A stretch of 64,000 nucleotides of DNA from Chara braunii (taxonomy: Eukaryota > Streptophyta > Charophyceae > Charales > Characeae). The notes under the pieces are model-generated. The model made no database searches. It saw only the letters and a program-made list of their open reading frames with translations, and was not told the DNA's origin. The position numbers were made by a program, and so were the translations under genes. Position 1 is the stretch's first letter. Each line of letters starts with the position of its first letter. The stretch spans positions 580,912 to 644,911 of the forward strand of contig BFEA01000345.1 in assembly GCA_003427395.1 (NCBI GenBank), in the 5' to 3' direction. Shown one piece after another: positions 1 through 11,269 of this stretch.

Positions 1-17
1 GGGGGGGGGGGGGGGGG
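1..17. other. Poly-G run at the window edge, probable sequencing artefact
   Basis: The window opens with seventeen consecutive G. Homopolymer G at a contig end is typical of dark-cycle calls in two-colour Illumina chemistry. It could be genuine, but nothing next to it suggests a G-rich repeat. Confidence 0.6.
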
Positions 18-2275
18 AGAGGATTGTTATATTCCAATACAACAATTTTCTCTCGTGAAATTCAAATATAACGCGTATGCATATTATTCGAAGTGCCCTT
101 GTATTCAAAGAAAAGGGTCTAATTTTCCGTAAACCGGAATACAACGCATATGCGTTATGCTCGGGGGAAGGCGGTAGTAGTCGTCTCACGGCGGCTGTAA
201 AATGGGGTATTGTTTGAAAAGACTTGTTCTCACGATGGCTAAGCTTCCCTGGTCAATCGCTGGGTATTTCTTCCACCAGCTATTAGTACAGCAGAGGACA
301 GAGAACAACATCCGTGCTTTTCGAAATCCTACTCTCCGCCTTCTCGTCTTCCACCCACATCCGTGCTTTCTTCTCATCCGTGGAATCCGGGTTTTAGGAT
401 GTTAGGACTTCTCGATCTCTCATGTTCGTCGGCGGCGACGCGTTGCGCTTGCGTTGTGATTGCAGGTGATGATGGTAAGGCGGAACGATTTGTACGTCTC
501 TTTCCGGATTACGATAATTCGGATTTCTGGATTTCACCTTTTTGTTGGTGTCAACGTGTGGAGCTGGAGGCGCAATTGGAGTCGATGATTCTAAGGAGGA
601 ATGACAGACGTATTCTCTGACTCGCTCTCATTCTCTCACAGTGTGGTTAGCCCTCTCCTGATCTGTGCCGGGAATGACAGACGGTCAGTCGGCGGGAGGG
701 GTAGACAACGCGGGGAGAGGTAACCGTGACCTCACCGCAGGCAATCAAGAGTTCTTTATGCTGTTATATAGAGCTCGTTTTTTTCTGTCATCTTGCTCGT
801 GGCGACTGGAACGGTGGATTTTTCTTTTTTTTGTAACCCACGGTGGCTTTGAGGGGTGTCTTTAATTGTTTATTTTACTGATTATTATTGATCGCTCGGC
901 TCTGGAGCAGGCAAGAACGGCTCCTGCTGATTGGGTTTTGGGAGCAGTGTAAGTCAACGAGGGCGAGGAGGGTGGGGCGCGGACGCCGTGAGGATTGGGT
1001 GAAATTTGAAAGATCCTTAGCATGGAACCGAAGAGGAGGTTCCGCCAGTCTGAAATTTTGCTTTCTTGTGCGTTTTTGCTCGAGTAAAATTTATCGGAAG
1101 CATGTCGTGTGAAATCGAGCTCGGGTGATGACGAGTAGGATGTGCGTGCGATTGGCGTGCAATCCAAGATCGACGGCAATCAATGGAGCGTTCGTGGAGG
1201 TTAACCGTGGATCAGAGGCTTTAGAGCGGTGCCCGGGAAGGCCACGTTGCGATCGATGTGCTCGTATGGTCTGGGACCTGACGTTGGGCTGTGCTGGACC
1301 TGTATCCGGGTGCAGCAGAGTAAGGGCGGTTGGTATGTCAAGAGTCCGCGTTCGTTGATCACTGTTTAGGAAGGACGAAGGGAGGGTGGAGTTACTATTC
1401 CCGTGATGATCGGTGCGACCGGGGGGAGAGGAAGAACGTGGCGGATCATGCTGTGACTGCGGAGGCAAAGTCTTCCTTGCGCTGACAGACGGGAAGCATG
1501 CAATCTACCAACAGAGTAATTAACCATAGCCGGTGCCGAAATTGGATTCCCCGTGAGGAGCGGCTTATACACGACGAGGGGTTGAGAGAAGATCCAATTC
1601 ATCTAGCTAGTACGGTTGGTTCCCGTTCGTACCTACATCTCGCTCGCCTTTCCCGTTCTCTCCGGTGTCCCGCTGATCGATCGCTTGATCCATCCTCGCA
1701 TTGCAGCGCCTCCTCTTCCCCTGTTGTTTCTTTTCTGTAAGCTGGCTCTTCTTTTCTTTCCGCCCGTGTGGCCACCTCCGAGCGCCCTTCCTCGCCTCCT
1801 TCCCAACCGCCCTGTTCTCAGTGCCGCCACTCCTTGTCGATCGATTGGCCCCCTTTTTGTCGCAGCTCCTTTCTGTGGTTCCGTCCTTCGGAGACGCGAT
1901 TCTTGAATTGAGGTTTGCGTTTAACGATGAGAGTTCTCACGCGCCCGGCCGACGGATGTTGCCGTCGAGGAATCGGAGATAAGCTCGACTCTCTTCAGCT
2001 GTCCATTTTTTGCTGACTATGTGCTTAGCTTAGTCAAGGAAATGTTCCCATTGGATCTGACGTACCGATATGAGCAGCGTTAGCGCAGCTAGGCACGGTC
2101 GTCATGGTCATAGAGTATTTTTGCCTTGGGGATCGTTGGCCTGTGAGCGGTTCTTAGGATCGTGCTTTTCGCAGCTGTGCAGCTGCATTGGCAGATGCAG
2201 AGGCTGATGCTGTTGCTGATGATGCGTGGGCTTCTCTGAGAGAAGAACGAAGGGTGGCGATCGGCGGCTCTCTGG
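18..2275. other. Upstream region of the site-1 protease exon, no gene recognised
   Basis: No open frame here resembles a known family; the open stretches are short and overlap on both strands. Positions 18-170 are AT-rich with ACGCATATGCGT-like inverted motifs, and 1600-1900 is pyrimidine-rich. The stretch probably holds the promoter and 5' UTR of the gene starting at 2276 or 2327, but I cannot place a TATA box or start site. Confidence 0.4.
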
Positions 2276-3790
2276 GTGCCACGTAACAAGTTCATTCTGG
2301 GTGGCAGTAGAGTGGTCGAATCGAACATGGGTAAGGCCACGCGACCTCTCGGCCGCCTGTCACGCTGGTCGGTAGTTCAAAGTGGATGGGCGACCGGGTG
2401 TTTTACTGCTGTGGGGTTATGGATGGCGCTGGCCTCTCGCTTGTTCTGTGTGACGTGGATTGTCACTGTGTGCGACATTTGGGGAGAAGCGTTCACGTGC
2501 AACGTCTGGGGCTGGCGCATCCCTGGATCAGCTCCATCTTCTCTCACTGGTTTTACAGCATGCCGAGGGCGATCACTGCAGTTTCTTGGCGATCGCGTCG
2601 GCGATGGAAGATGCAGGGTGGAAGAGAGGAAGGCGAAGCTGTCTTCTACGTCCAGCTTTGTTGCTGGGTGGCTGACAGCTGACGTGTCGAGTCCGGAAAC
2701 AGCACGGCTCGGATCTTCGTCGATTAGCAAAGACGGGTGGTTCTCCAGCGAACTAGAGTCGCAGAGGGAAGGGGCCAATCGCAAGAGGTGGAGCACGAGG
2801 ATGCGACGGAGAGTTGAGTCTGGCGAACGCAGGTGTGCAGGCATGTCTGAAACGCGGCCGATTTGGACATGCGGTGGAGGAGCGGGATGTCGAGGGCAAC
2901 ATAATGTGGTAAGGAAGAGGAAAGGAGACAGAGGTGAGGATTTGGGCGGAGTCGCTGACATGGCTTTAGGAAGCGAGGGAGTGGAAATCATTTTCCGCGA
3001 GCGCACATGTGAAGGACTTGCTGTTGGGCGGGTTCCTTCGAGAACGTCTGTAAGCTTGGCCCAAGTGGATAGCTATGGCCAGTTGGGGGTACACGAAACA
3101 CAGCAGGCAGCGGTGGTTATGGACTCTGAAGCAGCAGCACTAGCAGCACAAATAGAAGGCGAAGTCGGTACAGCTGATGAGAAGGATGAAAGAGATGCGC
3201 AACAACAGCGCGCAGAGGCGGAAATGACGAAGGAGACTGTTTCCCGCGAATGGATCATTAGGTTCACGGAGTACAAGCACGCGGCAGTTCACAAACAATC
3301 TCTTGAAGGCGCTTTGGCGACGGAGGTTCCGAAAGACACATGGCGTTGGATACACAGAGAGAACCCGGCTTCAGCGTATCCTACGGATTTTGGACTGTTG
3401 GAGATATCGGACAGCCACTTGCAGAGGGTCAGAGTCAAGCTGGAGTCGTTGCCATGGGTGAAAGGTGTGTCACAGCAAATGAGATTCAGGCGGGCATTGA
3501 TGATGGCAGAAGAGGGCGAAGGATTGGGAAGTGGGGGAAGGGGTGATGTACGTTCGTCCTGTTGTAAAGGCAAGACTTGGGACGGAGGGCAAGAAGAGAC
3601 AGTGGAGCGAAGTGCTGGAGGAGGAGATTCCGCTTACGACCGGAATGGGCCGGTAACGAAGGCACCCGGACGGCTGCAGACCAGACTCTGCGTAGATCAG
3701 GGAGTGTGTCTGGACCGGAGCACGGGGCGGGATTCATCGCTGTGGGAGAACGTGTCTCTAGCAGATACACACAGAAAACTGCTGCATCAG
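2276..3790 (+). CDS. S1P: Membrane-bound site-1 protease (subtilase SBT6.1/MBTPS1 family), first exon: N-terminal region and prodomain
   Basis: Residues about 322-410 read as the inhibitory prodomain of site-1 protease, the Golgi subtilase that cleaves membrane-tethered transcription factors before site-2 protease. Diagnostic stretches are TWRWIHRENPASAYPTDF, then LESLPWVKGV and RFRRAL, which follow the family pattern (WxWIxRxNPAxxYPTDFG, LExxxxVKxV). The frame is open for 505 codons to a phase-0 splice donor at 3791. Met at 2276 opens it; Met at 2327 (MGKATRPL) precedes a hydrophobic stretch (about residues 36-70) that would suit a signal peptide or anchor. The ~320 residues ahead of the prodomain are longer than in known S1Ps and low in complexity, so a hidden intron or later start is possible. 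The catalytic D/H/N/S exons are not in the window. Confidence 0.8.
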
Positions 3791-3796
3791 GTGAGG
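3776..3796 (+). other. Splice donor ending the S1P exon, beside an RKLL motif
   Basis: The exon ends CATCAG|GTGAGG, a strong eukaryotic 5' splice site at 3790/3791. The last residues of the exon read HRKLLHQ. RxLx is the cleavage consensus of S1P itself and occurs at the autoprocessing sites of animal S1P, so RKLL may be the prodomain release site (inference). Without splicing the frame stops three codons later. Confidence 0.65.
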
Positions 3797-4830
3797 GCAT
3801 AAGACATTCCTTTCGGTCTTCCCTTCGAGGGCGCTCTTTTCCCGTTCTCTTGTGGATTGCTTTCCTTCAATCTCTGCCTGTCTCTCTAATTCCCTCTCTT
3901 GCTCTTGCACTTGCTTCTCTCTCAGTCCCTCCCCATGTCACCTTTCACACGTCATCTCGCCTTTATCCCCCCACTTCCTCAGCGAGTATCACTAAACTCT
4001 CTCCATGTCTCTGTGTTTCTCGCTGCCTGTCCCTGTATCTTTGGGTCAGGGTTGTCAGAAGGCAGCCCCTCGCCACGAAGCCCTTCGCCCCGAAGCATAA
4101 CCTGTCTTGAGTTCTGTTGTTTTCCTCGCGTTACTTCCCTCGTCTGGTTTGCACCGATCTTTTCCTCTCTCCTTGTACATTCCGTGTCTTCTTTTCTCAT
4201 TTGCTTTCCTTTTCGCAAGTACAGCACAAGTGGACTAGGGCAAGGAATTCGGTGCGAGGGTATAGAGTGGAGTTTTTGTTGTTTGTTTTTTGATACAACT
4301 TGGACTACCGTAGTCTTTGACTTAAGTGTGTCATTTTTTCGCAGGGTCCTAAATATGGTTGCCTGTTCTTACAATGCAGCGAGGTTGTGTGAAAGAAGGG
4401 GAACGAGGTCAAAAATAAAATCCAGGGATATCTGAAAAACTAATGCGAAGCACATAACGCAGTGACAGCCGGATGAGATTACACCTTCGGGGTTTCTAGG
4501 GCAGTTACTCTTTTATTCACTTATTGAGGCAGTCTTTTTTCAAAAAGGAACGTATTTCTTGTGAAGTACGGTAGGCAAACCGATTGGATTTGTTCTCGAG
4601 CTGCCAGACCACTTTGTTAAACCAACCACTTCTCCATTTCACGTTTACTTCACTTATTCCAGGAGGTTGCACCATATCATTGTTTATCCATGGTAGATCG
4701 TAGATTACCATACCGCTACAGAAATTTATGGTGGCCAACCTGGCGTGGCCCTGCCTATTCCGGACGCAGATGGTTTTATGACCCTCACGACTTAATGGTT
4801 GAATAAATGAAATGTTGTATCGATCGAATA
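3797..4830. other. Pyrimidine-rich probable intron sequence, no gene seen
   Basis: Positions 3810-4220 are rich in TCTCTC and CCTTTCC, as expected of an intron following the donor at 3791. A weak acceptor-like tract (TTTTTTCGCAG) ends near 4345, but the frame after it closes within 16 codons and shows no subtilase motif. Confidence 0.4.
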
Positions 4831-5030
4831 GATTACCGATGTGAGGGATACTGACAAGGAGCTGAAATGTTGTAGCGGTTGTTGAATAAATCGAAGGCTG
4901 TGAGATTACTGATGTGAGGGATACTGACAAGGAGCTGAAATGTTGTAGCGGTTGTTGAATAAATCGAAGGTTGTGAGAAAAACTAAGTCCCGGTTGAATA
5001 AATCGAAGGTTGTGAGAAAAACTAAGTTCC
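4831..5030. repeat. Tandem repeats of 73 bp and ~38 bp
   Basis: A unit beginning GATTACCGATGTGAGGGATA at 4831 is repeated at 4904 (period 73). The following ~38-bp unit starting near 4953 (GTTGAATAAATCGAAGGTTG) is repeated at once. The copies are nearly identical, so the duplications are recent. Confidence 0.85.
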
Positions 5031-5061
5031 GTACTTCTGCTAGATTCAAGTCCTATGCCGC

Positions 5062-5076
5062 GGTGTGTGTGTGTGC

Positions 5077-5121
<45 letters not shown>
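5062..5121. repeat. Compound (TG)n(AG)n microsatellite
   Basis: About 16 GT units, one interrupted by C, pass directly into about 13 AG units. Long Ser-Leu or Thr-His reading frames across it are translations of the repeat and not genes. Confidence 0.95.
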
Positions 5122-5280
5122 TGCTGGTTCTCTGTTGTTCTTGTTCTTGATCATCCTTCTGTAGTTTTTCAGTTTTATTCCGCTGGGCATATTCATTGCT
5201 TGCAGAAATCAATGACTCGTGTCTTATGCGGAGGGTTTTGGCGAATGGTGCGTGATTTCTTTATCCGTTTGCTTGTGAGA

Positions 5281-5283
<3 letters not shown>

Positions 5284-5369
<86 letters not shown>
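5284..5369. repeat. Compound (TG)n(AG)n microsatellite, second copy
   Basis: Same architecture as the array at 5062: about 19 TG units followed by about 23 AG units with no interruption. Confidence 0.95.
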
Positions 5370-5370
<1 letters not shown>

Positions 5371-6045
5371 AACAATACTTCTTGCACGCCTGGAGAATAT
5401 GCTCGGGGGCAGAGGAGGGTAGAGAGCGAGGGGCGATGGCGAGGATAGAGCAGAGCGCACAAGCGGATGAATCATGTGGGCGCAGAAAGAAATGCTAAGG
5501 TGCACATCAGGCAGCCAACCAAGAAAAAAGAACTAGAGGAGATAAATGCATCTACTAATGACAATGGGACGCTCTTTCACGAGATTCTGAACGGTTTGTG
5601 ATAATACGAAAGTCAGCAACTCCCATTAGCCGCTTCATCTTATCAATGTGCGCATACATACAAACACACACAGACAGACATAAACTCAAAAACACAGTGA
5701 AATACGGACAAGCAGAGTCGGTTCTGCCAGTCACATGACCAAATTCATGCAGGGCTCATTGATACAAAGTCTATGTGCTACTTCTGGGTAATGTGGCAAC
5801 TCCTTATCTATCAGTGAAATGCATCAACGGCAGTGTGTACAGTAGTGCTCTTTGGCGTTGTGTTCAGTGAACACGATGACATGGACTGAGTAAACTAAAA
5901 GACAAACAAAGTCAGTTGTCTGTGTGTGCGTCAGACTGAGGCGGCAGATACACGACCAAAAAGAAGACAGCCGAGCAGATTCACCCACTGGGCGTTCTGA
6001 TTAGGACGGGACAGACTAACAGAGACTGGAGAGTGCAGACCGTGG
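5370..6045. other. Unique-looking sequence, nothing recognised
   Basis: Mixed-composition DNA between two microsatellites. No open frame beyond about 60 codons, no RNA gene and no recognisable transposon domain is visible. Confidence 0.4.
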
Positions 6046-6055
6046 CACACACACA

Positions 6056-6144
<89 letters not shown>
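6046..6144. repeat. Compound (CA)n(GA)n microsatellite, third copy
   Basis: About 25 CA units, with one variant near the start, are followed by about 24 GA units. Unlike the two copies at 5.0-5.4 kb, the CA tract here lies on the plus strand before the GA tract. Confidence 0.95.
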
Positions 6145-6145
<1 letters not shown>

Positions 6146-6172
6146 ATCAAAGCCAAGTTTTCTTTGCTGCAG

Positions 6173-6456
6173 ATAAGTTCTGCATCCCATTTCCCTTGCG
6201 TGTATAATTCTGAGCGCCAATCTCCCACTGATGCCACGCTCTAAACCCGTGCAGGAGAATTCCCCTCTCACAAACGTCACACACGCACGGAGTCCATCAC
6301 CTGTCATGCCCTCAGAAAGGTTGAATGTGAAAAAGCTGGATGATGACTTTTAGGGGGCAGGAGGACGGGCAAGTTCTGCTCCCCATTTCCATTGCACGTG
6401 TAAATCTGAGCGCCAATCTCCCACGGATGCCCACACTCTAAACCCGTGCAGGAGAA

Positions 6457-6463
<7 letters not shown>
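6173..6463. repeat. Direct duplication of a ~95-bp segment
   Basis: The segment containing GAGCGCCAATCTCCCAC and ending AACCCGTGCAGGAGAATTCC occurs at about 6173-6268 and again at about 6371-6463. The copies differ at several positions, so this is an older duplication. The second runs directly into the (CT)n tract. Confidence 0.8.

Positions 6464-6494
<31 letters not shown>
6461..6494. repeat. (CT)n microsatellite at the truncated end of LTR A
   Basis: A pure CT tract abuts the outer end of the 3' LTR of element A. The last ~60 bp of that LTR, present at 14033-14090, are missing here, so the tract marks the truncation point. Confidence 0.9.
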
Positions 6495-6496
<2 letters not shown>

Positions 6497-6497
<1 letters not shown>

Positions 6498-7536
6498 ACA
6501 TTCACACAGATTTCCCAAATTGCGATGTCTCACACAAAGCCCAATAGGAGATGAATGAGAACCAGGAGCTCAACTTAATTAATCAAACCAGATTAGCGAG
6601 GGAACATCGGGAGTCCAAATGTACAGCGCCAAACAGAGTTACAAGTCTTCTCCAATCAACATGAATTCCAAACCTGGCGCTCATCAGCGCCAGCTGCCAA
6701 TTATCAACAACAGCGCTCAACAGGTAAGTGTCACCATAACTCACACTTCCCCCTCTCTCGTCTGCCTTCTTCTCTCTCTCCATGTCTATAGTCCTGGTCT
6801 ACCGTCACTCATCACACATGCAGACTCCCTATCACACGAGGATCTACTCTGAATACTACTCACTGGTATCTCCTACTTACTATCTCTACTAACATACTAA
6901 CTGCCTCTGGCGCAGCGATGGCTGCCTTCCCTCTAGCCAGCATTCTCCCTTCCTTCTCACATAGCGCTGCTCTTCAGCCTAGCGCAGCTCACACACATCC
7001 AGCACAAGTCCCACGGCACTTCCACACTCATGCGAAGTGAGCATCTGCCCGAATGGGAGGCTGGCCAGTCCTTTATAGTGCTGGACTGGTCTGGCGTGGC
7101 CTGCATTCAGCCTCAAAGGTGCCTGGGACTCCTGCCCAGTACCGATTGCTGCAAAGTGTGTGTCCCAATATATTTTCCCATGGTCTGCTGCTGCTTTGGG
7201 CCATTGGGCCTGTCTGTTGGACTCCCAGTCTGAATCAGGACTGACTCGTGGGATTATGATTGGACTGGGACTCTAGCCTTTGACTCATTGCCGAACAGGC
7301 ATGACTTTTCAACGAGGAGACATGTCCCTAACTCAGTCTTGAAAACTGTGTCCGATACCTGTTCGTGCAGGACCTGTTTGTGACTGTTCGAAACGACTTT
7401 TCATTTCATTATGGATGCGACATATGCCTCAGGGAACTTTGTCTTTTGAATTGCTGCTCGTGAATTTAGTTCTGGCCGACAGGGCCCCTTGCTGTTGGGG
7501 TACTCATCTAGGGTCTGATTCGTAAAGGCCCTTTTA
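6497..7536 (-). repeat. 3' LTR of element A, with an uninterrupted insertion site
   Basis: About 1.04 kb. Positions 6504-6730 match 14089-14312, and 6731-7536 match 27257-28078, both in the same orientation. The two matching blocks are contiguous here (CAGGTAAGTGTCACC near 6722), so this copy is the pre-insertion state of the split 5' LTR. The final ~60 bp are lost at the (CT)n tract. Confidence 0.8.
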
Positions 7537-7576
7537 CTCTCGCCGGCCTAATTTCGAAGTCCTCTGAGAAACACTT

Positions 7577-7680
7577 ATCTGTCCACAATACTGAGACCTC
7601 TTCTTGCTCTTTCATAGTAAGATACTATATCTGTCCACAATACTGAGACCTCTTCTTGCTCTTTCATAGTAAGATACTAT
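7577..7680. repeat. 52-bp tandem duplication at the 3' end of element A
   Basis: CTGTCCACAATACTGAGACC at 7579 recurs at 7631 with the rest of the unit, overlapping the last codons of the A chromodomain frame and the region before the 3' LTR. Confidence 0.9.
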
Positions 7681-8250
7681 GTTCGGTGCAGTTTCAATTA
7701 GCTCTTCCCTAGTAAACCAGCGGTCTTCACTTGGATCTTGATATGCAAATCTGACTTTATATTGCCGCTGAGGTCTACCTCTGCGTCCAGTCTGGATAGT
7801 ACTTTCAGCAACAATCTTATCAACATCAAATTTTCCATCCATGCTTTGATGAATTGCTGACCTTCGACTGGGAAATAGTTCGTTAGTTACGCAAGGTAGG
7901 AGCTTTGACGCGTGAAACATCGGGTAGGTATGCAAGTGTGGAGGTATCTCAATAACATAGGAGGGTCCATCCACATCTCCTATCACATCCAATACTTGTC
8001 AGGGTCCTCTGTAGGCAGGTAACAGTTTCTGAGATATGTTTTCTTCTGGAATAAATTCTTTCGATTTTACCCAAACCAAATCTCCTACAGCACCTGTTCG
8101 ATCATTTGATGCTGTGCTTTTATTATGTTTTCCTTTACATTTTCTAAATCCTTCTGATATTGCACTGCGAACTCTTTGGTTCGTGGCGGGAAGTTTATGG
8201 ACTCTATCTGGGTTTAGACAATCTATAAGTCTGCGAGGACTCCATCCCAA
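7612..8250 (-). pseudogene. Element A integrase C-terminal domain and chromodomain
   Basis: On the minus strand, 8250-7999 carries GDLVWVKS and SQKLLPAYRGP, the GPY/F-type module that follows the integrase core. After a TGA at about 7996, where the family has Trp (GPW), the frame resumes with PSYVIEIPPHLHTYPMFHAS. Residues at about 7824-7640 then form a chromodomain (QYKVRFAYQDPSEDRWFTRE). Chromodomains are thought to direct integration into particular chromatin. One nonsense change divides the frame, which is otherwise well preserved. Confidence 0.8.
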
Positions 8251-8269
8251 ATGTCATTGGAGTTCTGCG

Positions 8270-9029
8270 AGTAGACAAGTGCACAAAGTTATTATAGGCA
8301 CTAGCAACTTTGGGCAAATGTTCATCCTAGTCAATCTGATCGGGACGAATGTACATACGCAATGTCTGTTGCAAAATCTTGTTCATTTGTTCAGTCTGCC
8401 TATTTGTCTCAGGGTGTCGGCCTGACGACATTGTCAACTTAGAGCCATAGACACTCATTAGTTACTGTCGTTGTTCACTGGTGACCCGAGAGTCTCTGTC
8501 ACTAACGATAGTCAAGGGATGTCCGTAGTCTTTCACCCAATGGTCAAAGAATTCCCAAATTACTAAGTCAGTTTTAGCTGCCGTAGGCAGTGCTACAAAA
8601 ACAGCAAACTTGCTAAACCTATGAACAATTACCATAACTTGGCTTTTTCCATTCCTTCTTTTCACCTTAGTGTCCATGAAATCTATTGACACAGTCTCCA
8701 GGACCTGTTGGGATAGGCAAGGGCTTCAATAGACCAAGGGGAGGTTGTGTGGTGCTTTTGTTCCGTTGGCACACTTGACAACCTTGCACATATGCAATAC
8801 ATTCAGGTTCCATTCGAGGCCACGTGTAAGAACGCAGGAGATTAGCGTAGGTTTTTCTCCACCCGAAATGGCCTTCGGTGTCATGACATTCCCCTAAGAT
8901 CACACTTTTAATCTCTTCGTTATTTGGAATATAAAGCCCATCTTGCACATCAGTTTTTTCAAACAGTAGTCCTTGGGTTACCCGATAGTTAGGAAACTCT
9001 TGTGGCGCTTCTTGAATACGTTTTAGCAT
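8270..9029 (-). pseudogene. Element A integrase: zinc-binding and catalytic core domains
   Basis: The minus-strand frame 9029-8667 has the HHCC zinc finger (HDTEGHFGW, then CQVCQRNK). The core continues in 8692-8462 with the first catalytic Asp (IDFMD) and the second (VSDRDSR). The third acidic residue is readable in TNRQTEQMNK near 8400-8365. All three of D, D and E are therefore present, but the core is broken by a frame change at about 8670-8690 and stops near 8460 and 8320. The enzyme would have joined element cDNA to host DNA; this copy cannot be translated whole. Confidence 0.8.
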
Positions 9030-9039
9030 AGCGCTGTGA

Positions 9040-10167
9040 ACATGATCAGTGGAATAAGCATGCCTAATCTTATCTTGTAAATCGGTGCCTACATCTAAAT
9101 ATGTTACAATAGCACCGAAGAAATCAGATCTTCGACTCAGTGCGTCAGTAACAATGTTATACTTACCCTTTACTGGCTTTAGTTCAAAGTCATACTGATC
9201 GATCAGACCACCTAGTCAGTTTAAGTGTCATCCGGATCTGCTATTTTAGCCAGCGAAGTGTCTCATGATCTGAGTACACCTTGAAGTGGCGACCTAGGAG
9301 ATAATGACGTCAATCATCCAAGGCTTCCCGGAGTGCGCATTCTGCAACCTTCAAAACCGGACAGTTAATCAAACATTTCTTAAGACGCTTAAACGAAGAC
9401 GTACAGTCTTGGTCCCACTTTCAGATTGTTTCCTTCTTCAAGAGTTTGCGAAGGGGAGCAACAATGATCGTAAAGTGTTTTACGAATTTTTGATAGTAGT
9501 TAGCCAATCCAAGGAACGATCGTAGTTCCGTCAATGTACGTGGATTGGGCCAATCTCGAATAGCTGCAATTTTTGCGTCTTCCGGTTTAATTCCATCTCC
9601 ATCTATAACATGCCCCAAATATAGTACCTGACGCTTTGCCCACTCACACTTCTTCGGGTTTAGTTTCAACTTTGCCTCGAAGGTGCTCACAGTGTTCACT
9701 CAAACTTTTACTAAAAATCAAGATATCATCTAGATATATAACAACGAGTTTATCAAGCCATTCACAAAAAAGTTCATTCATTGTCTGCTGGAAAGTTCCA
9801 GGTGCATTAGTAAGACCAAAGTTCAACACAATGAACTATAGTGCCCATACCTTGTACGAAAGGCAGTTTTATATTGGTCTTCTGGTTCTACCTCAATCTG
9901 ATAGTAGCCAGATTTCAGGTCAATTTTCGTGAAGTACTTGCTACCTTGTACTCGATCCAGCAAATCATCAATTCGGGGTAATGGCTTAACATTTTTAACT
10001 GTTATATCATTCAACCTTCTATAATCAATACACATGCGGACCCCGCCATCTTTCTTTGGCACAAATAGCACTGGTGCACCATAGGGTGAGGAGCCAGGTC
10101 TTATCCATCCCTTTTCCAGCAACTCATCTAGTTGGGTTCGCAATTCATCCAACTCTTTAGGTGACAT
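9040..10167 (-). pseudogene. Element A reverse transcriptase and RNase H
   Basis: Frame 10167-9823 starts the RT with [19 protein letters not shown], then CIDYRRLND and [14 protein letters not shown] frame change at about 9835 leads to 9829-9644 with FGLTNAPGTFQQTMN and the catalytic YLDD (9736-9725). Frame 9699-9421 holds the thumb region (LGHVIDGDGI, LRSFLGLANYYQKF). RNase H between 9420 and 9040 is badly eroded, but a primer-grip-like stretch (YSDHETLR) is visible near 9280. Catalytic RT residues survive; at least two frameshifts separate the parts. Confidence 0.8.
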
Positions 10168-10223
10168 CCTGTAGATTGGGCTCTTGGGAATTTGACTTCC
10201 GGGTATAATCTCAATGCGATGTT

Positions 10224-10871
10224 TTATTGTCGTTCTACCACATCGCTTGGGGCCTCTGCCACATCTGCGAATTCTTTCAAAGTCGTCTCAACTTTTGGGG
10301 ACTTTGCCTCCCCCTCATCTTCACCTTCCTTAATTGGGCGCACATATGCCACAAATACTTGGTTATACAAATTATACTTCTTACATGGCGGGCGAACGCG
10401 GGGGCACTCATGCAACAATGAGCCAAGCTGCTTTCCTTACCAGATTCATAAAATAGGCGGATTTTCTTCTTCCCACCTTGCGGACTAGGAAACCAACACT
10501 TATGATCCCTCAACTTTACATCCGCGTCCGCAGCTTCCCCCCCAACCTGTGCCTAGGAGAATGTCAAAAGGGAGACTATCTTCCACCAAGAGAGTCGGAG
10601 AGTGGAGAACGCGTTCCACCTTCCCTTCCGATTCGAGCGGGAAGTATGTATGAATCCCCTCAATATATCTATCCGATACAATCTCAGTACTATTTGCTAT
10701 TTTACTTACTACGGGCTCATCCAACTGATTTACCTTCAGCTCGGGATGCAGCTTTTGCAAACCTTTCTTACTTATATAGTTGCGTGTTGATCCGCTATCA
10801 ATTAAACTGCCTACTCTTACCATATTGTCTTCTAGATCGGCAAGGATTAGTTGCTCTTTTTGCTTTTTCAT
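10224..10871 (-). pseudogene. Element A aspartic protease and protease-RT linker
   Basis: Frame 10871-10500 contains the retroviral-type aspartic protease signature LIDSGSTRNYIS (Asp near 10798) and the later FDILLGTGW. The protease releases the mature Gag and Pol proteins. The frame is open for 123 codons and then shifts; 10418-10224 ([13 protein letters not shown]) looks like the linker leading into RT. Confidence 0.75.
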
Positions 10872-11074
10872 TTAGACCCAGGCTTTGCGACGAGTGGCCG
10901 ACTCATCACCCATGCCTGCGAGGGAACCACCTAGAGAGGTACATACATTAACTACCTCTAGCTAACTGACTAGGTGGGGGTCGTTTAGCTGTTCAGTTTC
11001 TGTCACAGGAACCTTCTAATGGGAAGATGTCAGTCTGCTTGCATCCGAAGTTCCTGCAGAGGCAACTGAAACCC

Positions 11075-11269
11075 CTACCGACTGTTCCCTTTTGGTTGTT
11101 TATAATCTGAGCAGAAGAGAACAATGTGGTTGGGGTCACCACATTTGAGGCACTGATTGGCGACTTTTCTTTCCTGCGAAACTTTTTTTGTAATTCCCAA
11201 AATTTCCCAAGGTTTGCCTTCGGGCAAGCCAAGATTGGGTGGATATGGTTTGCCCAGTTCCCATACCAC
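11075..11269 (-). pseudogene. Element A nucleocapsid zinc knuckle
   Basis: The minus-strand frame reads CLKCGDPNHIVLFC at 11152-11111, a perfect CX2CX4HX4C knuckle that would bind the element RNA. It is followed by a basic stretch. A frame change separates it from the capsid region upstream. The Glu/Val/Gly-rich frame 11459-11136 overlaps it in another phase and may be the original linker. Confidence 0.8.

Noticed and set aside
2377-3006. 209-codon minus-strand frame
   Set aside because: It is the antisense shadow of the S1P exon; composition follows from the sense codons.
4335-4440. Acceptor-like TTTTTTCGCAG and following frame as the next S1P exon
   Set aside because: The frame closes within 16 codons and does not match the subtilase domain.
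4517-5505. Long Ser-Leu and Thr-His-rich reading frames (up to 231 codons) over the microsatellites
   Set aside because: They are translations of (AG)n and (TG)n tracts on both strands and have no other content.
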